Shown here piece by piece: positions 1 to 9,900 of a DNA stretch of 23,451 nt (the stretch's first letter is position 1; every line of letters starts with the position of its first letter). Source of the stretch: Plakobranchus ocellatus. Lineage: Eukaryota > Mollusca > Gastropoda > Plakobranchidae. The DNA lies in the NCBI GenBank assembly GCA_019648995.1, contig BLXT01004129.1, forward strand, positions 1,756,768-1,780,218, written 5' to 3'. The notes beneath the pieces are model-generated. The model saw only the letters and a list, made by a program, of their open reading frames with translations. It was not told the origin of the DNA and ran no database searches. A program made the translations under genes and the position numbers.

Positions 1-9
1 CTATCTATC

Positions 10-51
<42 letters not shown>
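1..51. repeat. (CTAT)n microsatellite
   Basis: Uninterrupted tetranucleotide CTAT units fill the left edge, with one C-to-T change near position 21. The array probably continues beyond the window, so its full length is unknown. Confidence 0.97.
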
Positions 52-52
<1 letters not shown>

Positions 53-638
53 GTCTCTTAACGTTTTCTCTTTGTTTCTCACTGTGCGCCCAATCTGTAA
101 CTTTTGAAAGCGCATTAAAAGTATATAGGAACTGAACGGCTATTGCCAGCTCAAATTTAATCTGCCTTAAAAATATGAATGGATGACTCTCTGTGGCAAA
201 TGCCAAAATTTTCTTAGTTTTTTTTTTTTCATATTTTTTTTTAATAAAGATCTAGGAAACGCAAGGGAAAACATCTTCTTCTCCAGCTGAAACTTTATTC
301 TTTTGAATAAGAAATTGGAGGAAATCTTTTAGTTTTTTCATAAAATAGTTGAATCTTTTATCAAATGTAAGTGATGAAAATCACGCTGTTGTAGTTCATA
401 ATATTGAGTTTCACATGAATTGAAAATAATTGCGATTACTTTGTTTTAAGAAACAAACTCTATTTCTTCATCTTTAAAAAAAAAAAAAAACATATTTTAA
501 TTCAATATGGACAACTTAGATACATTTGCCTTTTGGCATAATGTTCATTAAAATTTAATTGCTTTTTAATAATTTATTTATTCTATGAGATGGATTTAAA
601 AAAAAAACAACTACATATAAAGACGTGAGTTAGAGAAT
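53..638. other. AT-rich non-coding stretch
   Basis: No open frame, splice-linked exon or recognisable repeat is visible here. The stretch is very AT-rich, with poly(A) runs near 477-490 and 599-607 and a poly(T) run near 220-241. It lies just beyond the proposed outer LTR edge of the neighbouring retroelement. Confidence 0.6.
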
Positions 639-840
639 GTTATGTTCTTGTTATGACTTTAAGTCTAGAACACTTACTAAATAATTTTAGAGACGGTACG
701 CGAATGACTGGACATGAAGCATAGAAGATCAGTTGAACAACTCTGTGGCAGATTTATTACGTAAGATTATGTCACAATGATGCCAACTTGCCATTTCACA
801 TAATAGGCCATATTACATTATATGATCAATATTACTAACA
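639..840 (-). repeat. candidate 3' LTR of the gypsy element
   Basis: On the minus strand this block starts TGTTAG immediately after a purine tract and can be closed at an ATAACA, giving short TG...CA-type ends. An AATAAA lies inside it on the minus strand near 756. Length would be about 200 bp, short but within the range for such LTRs. No second LTR exists in the window for comparison, so the outer boundary is a guess; 649 is an alternative. Confidence 0.45.
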
Positions 841-891
841 TCTCCCTTCTTAAGTTTAAGAAAATTTTTAAATGCATCATCTCCCTTCTTA
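839..891 (-). promoter_or_regulatory. duplicated polypurine tract of the retroelement
   Basis: The 14-mer CATCTCCCTTCTTA on the plus strand occurs twice, at 839-852 and 878-891. On the minus strand each copy reads TAAGAAGGGAGATG, a purine run ending in the TG that normally opens an LTR. In LTR elements such a tract primes plus-strand DNA synthesis. The copy at 839-852 abuts the candidate LTR and is the likelier primer. Confidence 0.5.
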
Positions 892-1365
892 GGATAGCAG
901 TATCATTTTACATTGGATAATGTTAAGAAGAGCAATACAAAACATTTCTTAGTCGTTTCATTACTTTACTCTTTACTTTGATTTACTTCTGTGAACAATT
1001 TAGTTTACTAAAGTATGTGATCCCATTATATATATAAAATATAAAAGCATGGCTTAAAAAATTTACTTTTCTCTCAATGAGTTTAGTCAGTGTATAAAAT
1101 TATGAGATTCTTAAAGAAAAGTTAATGTCATAGCATCAATTGAAAACTGAAGTCACATCTACATTGTAATACGAAAGAAAAAAAAAATTTGCATGCGACT
1201 AGGCTTTTGTCGTCTTCTTCAGAACTTGCTTCTGGACTACATAGTCATCGTCTCATAACATACACAGTCTTCAGCTGGCTCTGAAACAAAAGTTAATTTA
1301 GTGTAGAAAAGAAAAAAAAATTTAAAGAGTGTTGTGACCATAGATGCATTGTTGTAAAGGCTTTA
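892..1365. other. non-coding region between integrase and 3' LTR
   Basis: About 470 bp of AT-rich sequence separates the integrase stop codon from the polypurine tracts. I see no envelope-like frame, so this is best read as the element's 3' untranslated region or an eroded remnant. Confidence 0.45.
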
Positions 1366-2340
1366 TTATGGCCTTTGAACGTTTTGCATTGCATCTTGCA
1401 AGTTTAATTTTTTAGGTTTAGTGATTCTACGGCCACTTCTTGCTGTGCAAGTGTTCTGGTCTGTTTGGTTCAAACTAGTTGTTTGTGTGTCAGCCGTGTT
1501 GCTGTCGGCTGAACTAGTAACGTGCGGAGTGGTCGGCGTTGGTGGTTCGTTGGAGTGCCGTACCAAATCGTCTGGAAAATCTGGAAATTGATCTTCCTCG
1601 TCATCTCTTGTGACAGATGTTGGATGTTGGAAGCTTATGGTGTTAGACTTCAGTATTTGACGTCTGTTTCTTCTGTAGGTTGCTTTTCCCTGTTGGAGGA
1701 TGTACGATCTTGGTTCTAAAGCCTTTTTGACAAATTTGGCTGGAGTCCAAAGAGTGTCTGCTTGGTTTCTCATGAAAACATCATCGCCGGCTTCTAGAGG
1801 TTGTAGGTCGAATCCTCTGTGGTGTTTCCTTTGTTGTCTTTGGTTTTCTTTCATCTTCTTTAGTTCTTTCTGGGAATTCTTGGTCTGATGGTGTGATTTC
1901 AAGGACGGTAGTTTTGTTCTTAACTTCCTTCCCATGAGTAATTCTGCAGGTGAAGGTAGATTCTGCGATGGTGAAGTTTTGTAATTCAGCAGTGCGATGT
2001 GAGGATCTTCTTCTTTGGACTTTGCAAGCAGTTTATTTGCCGTTTGGACCATTCTTTCAGCAAAACCATTACTTTGAGGATATCTGGGGCTGCTTGTGAT
2101 GTGATCAACGTCCCAGTTTTTCAAAAATTCCTCAAATTCTTGGCTTGTGTAATTTGCTGCGTTGTCACTAATGAGCTTCTCAGGGATTCCAAATCTTGCA
2201 AATATTTCCTTGAAGTGGGCTATCAGCGTAGAGCTTTTCATGTCTCTCAGTAGCACTACTTCAAAATATCTGGAGTAATAGTCAGCTACCAGCAGGTATT
2301 CTTTCCCTTCAAAGTTAAAGATATCTGTTCCTAACTTTTG
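1366..2340 (-). pseudogene. integrase catalytic core and C-terminal domain (gypsy pol)
   Basis: The open frame from just after the TGA at 2341-2343 to the stop at 1366-1368 encodes the retroviral-type integrase core that inserts element cDNA into chromosomes. The D,D-35-E triad is visible: Asp in GTDIF, Asp in SDNAANYTS, and Glu in GFAERMVQT exactly 35 residues after the second Asp. A GPY/F-like module follows (RSYILQQG, then YRRNRRQI). An acidic, Thr-rich tail contains RSGRRITKP, a motif common at gypsy pol ends. The usual SDNG motif reads SDNA here. Reading is in the same frame as the zinc-binding segment upstream, separated only by the TGA. Confidence 0.88.
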
Positions 2341-2343
2341 TCA

Positions 2344-2766
2344 TGGGTATTCTCCCAGTTCATGATTTATCAAAGTTTCTTTCCTTTGCTTGTTTCTGTG
2401 TTTCAAACAAGTAGAGCATCTGCTGATCAAGTCTGTGATGTCTTGAGACATTCTTGGCCAGTGGAGCAGTCCTCTAGCTCTTTGTTTGCACTTTGCTGTC
2501 CCTAAATGTCCTTCGTGGATTTTCTCAAGCATTTCCTTTCTCATAGAAGGTGGAATTAGAACTTGTTCACTCTTCAGGATTATACCTTCATCAACCGTTA
2601 ATGTTTCTCTGACATCCCAGTATTCTCTAAGCTCAATTTCACAGTCTCTTCTGTTTTCAGGCCATCCAATCTCAATTCTTGATTGTAACGTGCTCAGTTC
2701 GTTCTTTGTTGATTTCTTTATTTCTTCTTGTTTTTGCTCACTTATGGCCAGATTTTGTATGATCAT
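2344..2766 (-). pseudogene. integrase H2C2 zinc-binding segment (gypsy pol)
   Basis: This frame holds the integrase N-terminal zinc-binding module: HEGHLG supplies the His pair and CSTC supplies the Cys pair, with the typical HWPRM between them. It ends at TGA 2341-2343, where relatives usually have a Trp codon at the start of the core domain (PW in the family). A frameshift near 2767-2769 separates it from the RNase H frame. Confidence 0.85.
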
Positions 2767-3198
2767 TGTGAACTTGACAATCTATGTATGCTGTGGATGC
2801 TTCTGGTTCTGTTTCTGTGAGTGGATCTCTTGACAAGGTATCCGCTATGATCATTTCCTTTCCAGGTCTGTAAGTGACTTGGATGTCATACTTCTGGAGT
2901 TTGAGCATGAATCTTTGGATTCTAGGTGGGCAGTTGCTCATTGATTTCTTGAAGATACTTTCAAGAGGCTTGTGGTCGTTTTCTACCTTGACAGTTCTGC
3001 CATAGATGAATTGGTGAAATTTCTCACATGCAAAGACTACACTAAGTGCCTCTTTCTCAATCTGAGCATAATTTCTTTCTGCTGGATTCAGCGATCTTGA
3101 AGCATAGGATACAGCATGACCATCTTGTAGCAAAGCTGCTCCTAGTCCATATTGGGACGAGTCTGATGAAACTGTTACTTCTTTGTTGGGATCGAAGG
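2767..3198 (-). pseudogene. RNase H domain (gypsy pol)
   Basis: This minus-strand frame encodes the RNase H domain that degrades RNA in the RNA-DNA hybrid. Catalytic acidic positions can be placed: Asp in SSDSSQYG, Glu in EKEALSVVF, Asp in NDHKPL (relatives usually have TDHKPL), and Asp in IIADTLSRD. SYASRSLNPAERNY is a strong family signature. The frame extends upstream of its first Met at 3133 to the shift near 3199-3206, and downstream it runs into a stop after the shift near 2767. Confidence 0.88.
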
Positions 3199-3530
3199 TT
3201 GGTTATTGCTTCGTTGATCTTGTTGACTGCCTCATCTTGTGCACGGGTCCATTGCCACACAGCATCTTTTTGCAACAGGTCCCTCAGTGGTTTGGTTATT
3301 TCCGAGAGGTTTGGGACGATTTTCCCAACGTAGGTCACCATTCCTAGGTATCTCTGAGGTCCTTTTTTGTCTTGGATTTTCATGTCATTGATAGCTTGTA
3401 TCTTTTCTGGGTCAGGTCGGGAACCTTCAGAACTTATAATATGTCCAAGATACTTCAGTTCCGTGGCGCATAAAACTGTTTTTTCCTTGTTGAACTTCAA
3501 GTTGTTCATTCTTGCCAGTTCCATACACCT
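3199..3530 (-). pseudogene. reverse transcriptase C-terminal part (gypsy pol)
   Basis: The frame begins near NNLKFNKEK and continues through LKYLGHIISSEG, RYLGMVTYVGK and ITKPLRDLLQKD. These are the end of the reverse-transcriptase palm, the thumb and the connection. The catalytic YxDD box should lie a few dozen residues upstream, but the recognisable sequence stops near 3530, so the element lacks its active site. A frameshift near 3199-3206 diverts the frame into unrelated residues before RNase H. Confidence 0.85.
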
Positions 3531-4800
3531 GATTTCTCTTTCTTTAAATTGTTTTCGAAAGCATCGAAATAGTAGATTAGTTCATGAAAAAGATACTTGC
3601 AAAAGTTATCTTACTTTACACAGCAGGTAAGGGTGAATGTGGAAGGCCTATATAAATTTGTGAGGGGCTCTCAAAATCCACAAAAATACAAATATTTATG
3701 TTAATGTTGCCCAAAAAGGTTTAGTGTGCTATTTAAAAAAAAATAATCTTCTCTCCTATGATTTTCAGATTTTTCGTCTTAAGTATCTTTCATACAATAA
3801 TCGTTGTCTATTCTTCACAGCAATAACCACAGTGCGCTTCAGAGAATATTAACAATGCCATTCCACAACTTTATGCGCTTCAGAACATAACTAAAACGGC
3901 ATTGTTTAGAATGAGTATGATAGAATGTAGTCCATTGTAAACTACATTTTAGATCTAGGCTCATAAATGTCGCGGAGATTAAGTGAGATTTAGATTTAGA
4001 TAAAGATCTAAGATGTTGATCTAGAAATGTAAATTTAGGAGGACTTTAATTTGCTAACAATATATTAAACGTGCTTTCAAACGTCTTGTTGAAAATAAAT
4101 GTGAAGAAATGTTAATAAAATTCGAAACAGTTGGGCTATTTTTAAATTCTGGTCGACATAATGAAGTAAATTGTAGGATTCTCAGAAGTAGGCCTACCAG
4201 TAGAATAGACTACGATAAACTATGTATTTATTGTCTTGGGCTATTTATCTCGTTCTTTTAGAATCTACATTTTTTTTAAATTTATTAATGTATTATCTAA
4301 TTTACTTCCTTTTTATGTTGTTCTTGTTGTTGTTGTTTTTCACATTTCCTTTGTTTCCTTTGATACCTTTCAAAATAATATACAACAATAAAATAATGAA
4401 AAATACAAAGAAACAGAAATTTATTTTAATAAGACGGCGGCCAGACGAAAATTTCTTGATATACTGTAAATAAGGCCTAATTTTAACAATTTGATACAAA
4501 AGGAATAATAATAAAAGCATCAATCTTCTAATTTTCTCAAGAAAAAACATGATTTACTTGAAAAGTAGCTTGATTTCTTATCTTTTAAAAGACTAGAGAA
4601 TTCTTTTTTTTAGTCTACTTTGAAACTGATCGACTTCTTTTCAACTGTCATTTCGTTACGTTACGTCAATGAATTTTGTTTTTCCTTTGCTCAAGAAATA
4701 GCAAAGATAAATCTCTCTTCACAATCAACGGAAAAAAGTAGATTAATCAAAAAGGCTTCAGTCGCAATAAGAGCATTGAGATTTCTATGTTGGGAATATT
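3531..4800. other. intergenic AT-rich region
   Basis: No gene is supported. Short open frames near 4222-4550 on both strands are rich in Phe, Leu, Lys and Ile, as expected from AT-rich non-coding DNA. AGATCTAG-type palindromes occur at 3951-3958 and 4003-4024, a TTG-repeat run at about 4319-4338, and a TTACGTCA (CRE/ATF-like) octamer at 4661-4668. Confidence 0.55.
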
Positions 4801-5010
4801 ATAATTATGAGAAAGACGGTTGGGCTCTGCTCAGGCTACAGTGGTCTCATTCCCAGACTTCCGAAACAACCATCACCTATGTGGCCTTGAACTTAAAAGT
4901 TATGTCTCAGTTTTTAGCAGTCGTTGCGTCTTTGGAGCGGTAACTTCAATCCCTGCACTCCGGCAGAATATAACGTTAGAGGAGAGCCAGACTCTAGATC
5001 TAACTCTTTA
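4801..5010. other. GC-richer patch of unknown nature
   Basis: This stretch is visibly less AT-rich than its surroundings and open in two plus-strand frames. None of the translations is recognised. It could be an old repeat, an untranslated exon or a promoter-proximal segment; nothing in the sequence decides between these. Confidence 0.3.
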
Positions 5011-6921
5011 ATTCTAATGGTGTCTTGGCCAATTGGCATCTATATAGATTTTCTAGATCTAGTTTCCTTTCATGTAGATCTAGATTTAATAAGACCTCCA
5101 GATCTAAACTCAACATTCAAGGGCACTCCTGAACTTCTACGGTCCATTTCGCCCATAAGCCTTTATCAAGACATCAAGTGAATGAAAAAATGACGATCAC
5201 ATAAAATTGTGTATAATAATAGATTAGTACTCGGAAATTTCTTTCCTGGAATCAAGAATTAGATTTTTTTTTTTTTAGGGGTGAAATTTTATGCTGTTGA
5301 AAGCATTTTTTTCAAATAGCAATAAGGAGTTAATTTCATTGAGTCATATTCCATTGGATTTGAAACCTTGCTTTAAACATAATAGGTTTGCGTTCAACAT
5401 CTTTTCTAGTAAAAAAAAAACACTTGCAAAGAAACTTTAGAAAGTAAATCAGGATCTAAGTGTTTGGCTTTTTTATTCGTTTGGCAAAGCTAGGGAACTA
5501 TTTTTTATTTTTTGTTTTTGTTTTTTGAAGAAAACTGATGCAAACATTTGTTTTTATTGGTACTGGGACATATTTCCAGAGTTTCTTTGAGTTTGATTTT
5601 CCTGCGCAGAAAATTTTGCTGTGTTTCTTCATATTTTTCTTACAAGGTTTTGATATATATTTACATTTATTTTTTACATTCATTTCCAGCGTGAAAGCTG
5701 TAAATACTTTAATCTTCCCCTTTTTTTGGCTTGTAAATTATGTTTACAATACAGGTTGTATTTCTTTTGATACTTTTTAAAATCTTTGTTTGTCTTCAGA
5801 ATTCACATAGGTTTTAATTTTTTTTTCTATTTGTGGTTTTAATTTTAGGGATGCAGTCATCTATGCAGGACCTCAGAACCTTGCGAAGATACTTCCAAGA
5901 CATATCTACATTCCATCAGTTCCCATAATATTTCTTAATAATAATCAGTGGCTTATAACTGTAAAGTATTGTACTTTTCTCATGCAATATAAAATTGAAA
6001 AAAATGAAACACTATGATCACTCCTCTCCAGGCAATGGGTAATACTTTAACTTTCAATCATCCTCATTAATAAGCACCCAACTCAAGTCACCATGCTGTC
6101 AAAAATCATTTGAACCCAGATGACTTTGAAGATTTAAAATGTTGGTATTACACTAATTAATCCATATGACTTTATGCCTGATTCAAATTAAAAGTTGATT
6201 TTTAAACAATTTAACCAACAACAAATTCTCTCAACCTTGCCAAAAGCTTCTATATCCAAGCCCCAACAGTAATTTTGAATCAAATCAAGTTATACTGCCT
6301 TACAGTATTTACAGATCTCTTCAATTTATTATTGACACTTTACCCTTTAAATCATCTTTTAAAATATGAGCAATTGTCAAAAGGTGGACCCCCAAATTGG
6401 GTCACCTTTTTTTAGTGCATTTTGAAAAAAAGAATCTTCAATTACAAAATGGAAAATCCAATTGAGTACCAGTGAGGTAATTTTTATGAAGAGTTGGATA
6501 GTAGGAGTAGATCCATGTAAAAAAAATTGGTCTGTGTCTCTTCATTTGGTGGTGAATGAGCTTTATTTGTTGATGGGTGACAACTTTTTTGGTGATTTTG
6601 TCATCATAGGTATGATTGAAACTTATTTAGTAAATTTAGACAGCAAGGATGCAACCAAAACTGATTTTTTAAACATGAAGCAGTACTTTGTATGCCATTT
6701 TACTGACAAAAGCAAAATTTATGTATTGATGAGTTGAATTTTTTAAAATAAGGGTCATAGAAAATCTTTCGCACATAACTATGATGACAGCCCACGTTTT
6801 GGCAAACCCTCATATATCTTTTTAGTTCCAGGCTTGAGTATCTTAAAATGAGCTAGATCCATACTGGTATCTCAAGAAAATAAAAGATTTGCCGTGACTT
6901 TGACTAACAGAGTTTTCTGAA
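5011..6921. other. intergenic / MND1 upstream region
   Basis: No coding signal is convincing. CTAGATCTAG-type palindromes cluster at 5053-5107. A hairpin with a T-run lies at 6379-6411. No clear TATA box or CpG-rich promoter could be assigned to MND1. Confidence 0.5.
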
Positions 6922-6924
6922 ATG
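6922..6924 (+). CDS. MND1: MND1 exon 1 coding part (initiator Met only), proposed
   Basis: Exon 2 opens directly at the second residue of the conserved N-terminus (Ser-Lys-Lys-Lys), so the initiator must come from an upstream exon. Between 5000 and 7785 the best ATG followed at once by a consensus donor is 6922-6924, with GTGAGG beginning at 6925. It gives a final length of 205 residues. ATG plus GTGTCT at 5018 is a weaker alternative. The transcription start is unknown. Confidence 0.5.
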
Positions 6925-9900
6925 GTGAGGAATATTATTTATAGAAATATTAACCTCAATTCCTTTTTTTGCATTTGGTACAAGAAACACTTTAATTTTT
7001 ATTGTTAGATATTAGTTTAACTATAACCAGCCATTGAATAAGCTGTAATAATCATTGTTTTGTGAAAATCAACTTTTCAAGACTTTTTTCAAAATTTATT
7101 TATGTATTATTTTTATTGATAAAACATTGGTTCAGTGGTGAGACCAGTATAACATTTGTTCTTTAAATAAGCACTTTATTGACTATTGAGCTTTAAATAA
7201 AAGAAATCATTTCTTCAACTGAAATCCAGTACAATTGACAATATGATTTCAATGTTTATTGCAAAAATATTTTCATTGATTTTTAATTTAACGATGTATT
7301 AAATTTGCCCATTTTTTCTCTCATTCTTCAGTGCTTCCATCTATCTTTTTTTTCATTCTTCTTCTTCCATGTCTCATTAGATGTCTTTCTTGTCCTTTTC
7401 ACCCCTTTTTGTCCTCCTTTTCTGTAGCCTTTTTCTCCTTTCACTAAATACAGTGGTCTTTGTACCTCTCCCCATCTTCACATAAATCTTAAATAAAGCC
7501 TGACTCCTCATTCCACAATATCACTTCTTCAAAGAGAAAATAAGAGGTGTAATACATTTTCTAATTTAAGGAAGACATCAAGCAGCAATAACGTTTTTGG
7601 CTAATCTATACCTACTATGAAATATAGAGATTGATAACCTCTATTAATCCTATTCTTTTGTTTAAAGACTGCATGTAGAAATTTGCAAGTTGTAGTACTA
7701 TTTTAGATCTTCATTATATTTGAATATGAATGATGACTGCAGCTTGACTCATTTTGTGATTTTGATTTTGTAACCATTTTCTCAGTCCAAAAAGAAAGGC
7801 CTAAGTCTTGAGGAAAAAAGAAGTCGTATGACTGACTTCTTTTATGAAAAGGTAATTATTTTTTAATGGATCAATGCAGTCTCCAAGTAGCAGGGATTCA
7901 ACTTGTTTTTGTTCTTTTATGAAATGTCTAGATCACATTCCTAATGAATTATATGTCCAATTTAGAGTTAGACTAAAACAAGTCAGAGTGGAAGTGGGGT
8001 TTTTTTTCACTACTTTATCTTATGATTTTAAAGGATAACAGAATCAAGGTTTTTCTTTTCTTTTTTTTTTTTTGTCATTGCTAAACTAAAAGTTTAAGAA
8101 AGACTTATACTTATCAGAGATAAATATAGGTGGGTAAATCACACAAGTCACATGGGACATATTGAATCATGAACATAAAGTATTTATTAGCTTTTTTTTC
8201 TTTTTTTTTTTCTTAGAATTTACCTTCAGATAAAAAGAAAATTACCCCTTACAAAAAATTCAACTGCTTTACCAGATGGGCCACTGCTTCTCCATCGTGA
8301 GGTGTTTGGCTCAAATTTGGGGGCAACTTGGTTACTGGACTATGATATGCTAAATCCTCTTAAATTATGGGAGTGCTCTTCAAAGCAGTTTGCTCATATA
8401 ATATTAAAATATAAATTAGTTAACTGCTAAATATTGTTTTAGCCTAAAATCTTTCTATTTTGTCAATAAAGGCAAGGTCCATGTCCTTAGTTGTATTGCA
8501 CGGAAATTTTTTTTTTATAAATTAAAAGAAAATACAGTACAACTCGGACTCAACGACCCAGCTTGGTCATTTTTAAAAGTTCGTTGGAGCTTAAATCATA
8601 ATAATAGTACTCTAGCCTACATCTCGACACTCGTGCAGAGTTACTCAGATCTGTACAAGGCAACCCCTTCTATTCACAACACTCCTTTACCCCTTCTTCT
8701 CCCCCTCCCAAGCTTTTTTGTTCTTATTTGATTCGCACAGCCCAGGTGGTGTGAATCACAAGATAAATAACTCAGCCTCATGGACTTGCAAAATCACATT
8801 TGCCCAGCAAGCCTGCATGAATCTGTGTTTATTTAAAAGTAGAGGAGGGGTTTCAGTAAGCATAGGTGGTCCGAGATGCTCGACTGTCTGATTACCTTCA
8901 TTACCAAACAGGTTGTTTAGATACAGCCACTCTTTACCCTTCTCATCCAATGTCCACATTCCCGTACCATGTTCTCCCATGCATTGGCTGTTTGTCAGCT
9001 GCCACTTCCTCCTCCTTTTCCCCTCTCTATTCATTATTTTCATCTTGTGTCCATGCTTTGCTCTACCCTATTCTTATACTGCAGCCTCCTGCATGCAGTA
9101 CACTAATCAATATATATTATTTGTCAGCCGACAGCGAACTTCGTGATTAAATTTCAAGCAGATTTATCAATAAACAATTGGAAAAAGCATTTTGTAGTAG
9201 GCTTGCCCACAGTTGAGTTTCATTGAATCCGAAGATGGGTCTGAGATTAGTGCGTTAGTTACAAGATATTTTCAGAGAGCCAAAGAAGGAAAAAAAAAGA
9301 AACAGGGTTTTTTCTTTGTTCGTTGAATGCATGGTGTTCTTTGAGTCCGAGTTTGCTGGATTTGAGGTTCACTGTTGTGGCAAATGAATGGAGTTCTTCT
9401 GATATTATCTAATTAAAAATTCTGATTCAACTAAAATTTTAATTTTATAATAATATTCAGTTGTAACCTTTTTAAACAGAAGGAGTTTTTCCAACTGAAG
9501 GACCTGGAGAAATTATGCCCCAAGGAAAAGGGCATCACACCCATGTCAGTGAAAGAGGTGGTCAACAGTCTTGTGGATGATGGAATAGTTGACAGTGACA
9601 AGATTGGCACTTCTATCTATTTTTGGGCCTTTCCTAGTAAAGCCAGTCAAAATGTAGGTCAAAGAAGCCTCATGACTTTGCCTGTTTCTTGCATTAGGAA
9701 TAAAAGGTGGCTTGGTTTTGAAAATATATATGTGACAATTTTTGTTTCTTTAATTTTTCTTCTGGGCCCACTTAAACCTGTATTCTGTATTCTTTATCCT
9801 TGAACCTCCCCACCCCCAAAAATATAAATTAATTGATGTAGAATAATGTTGAGCGCTTCTTTCAAAGACAGTTGTTATAAATAACTTTACATTGCTATTC

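Larger units (their letters stand above)
639..3530 (-). mobile_element. Ty3/gypsy LTR retrotransposon, 5'-truncated and decayed
   Basis: Reading the minus strand from 3530 downward, the pol order is end of reverse transcriptase, RNase H, integrase zinc-binding domain, integrase core, and C-terminal GPY/F-like module. RNase H before integrase is the Ty3/gypsy order. A purine-rich tract and a candidate 3' LTR follow. Gag, protease and the reverse-transcriptase catalytic centre are absent, and no 5' LTR is seen. Three lesions interrupt pol: a frameshift near 3199-3206, a frameshift near 2767-2769, and an in-frame TGA at 2341-2343. The copy therefore cannot encode an intact polyprotein. The classification is firm from domain content. 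The exact ends are inferred. Confidence 0.9.

Noticed and set aside
1522-2253. Plus-strand open frames over the integrase
   Set aside because: They are antisense shadows of the integrase frame and match no known domain.
4222-4550. Overlapping open frames on both strands
   Set aside because: Composition is dominated by Phe, Leu, Ile, Lys and Asn from AT-rich DNA, with no motif.
5498-5780. Open frames on both strands
   Set aside because: Low-complexity translation of T-rich DNA, no motif and no plausible exon role.
6462-6737. 91-residue plus-strand frame upstream of MND1
   Set aside because: No recognisable domain and composition like the surrounding AT-rich DNA. It is not part of MND1, which is complete without it.
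8756-9150. Open frames inside MND1 intron 2 on both strands
   Set aside because: Unfamiliar sequence inside the transposon relic. No pogo/Tigger transposase motif could be found.
9543-9803. Reading MND1 exon 3 as a separate gene starting at the internal Met
   Set aside because: Similarity to MND1 begins earlier at 9480 and stops exactly at the GTAGGT donor at 9654, as expected for an exon.
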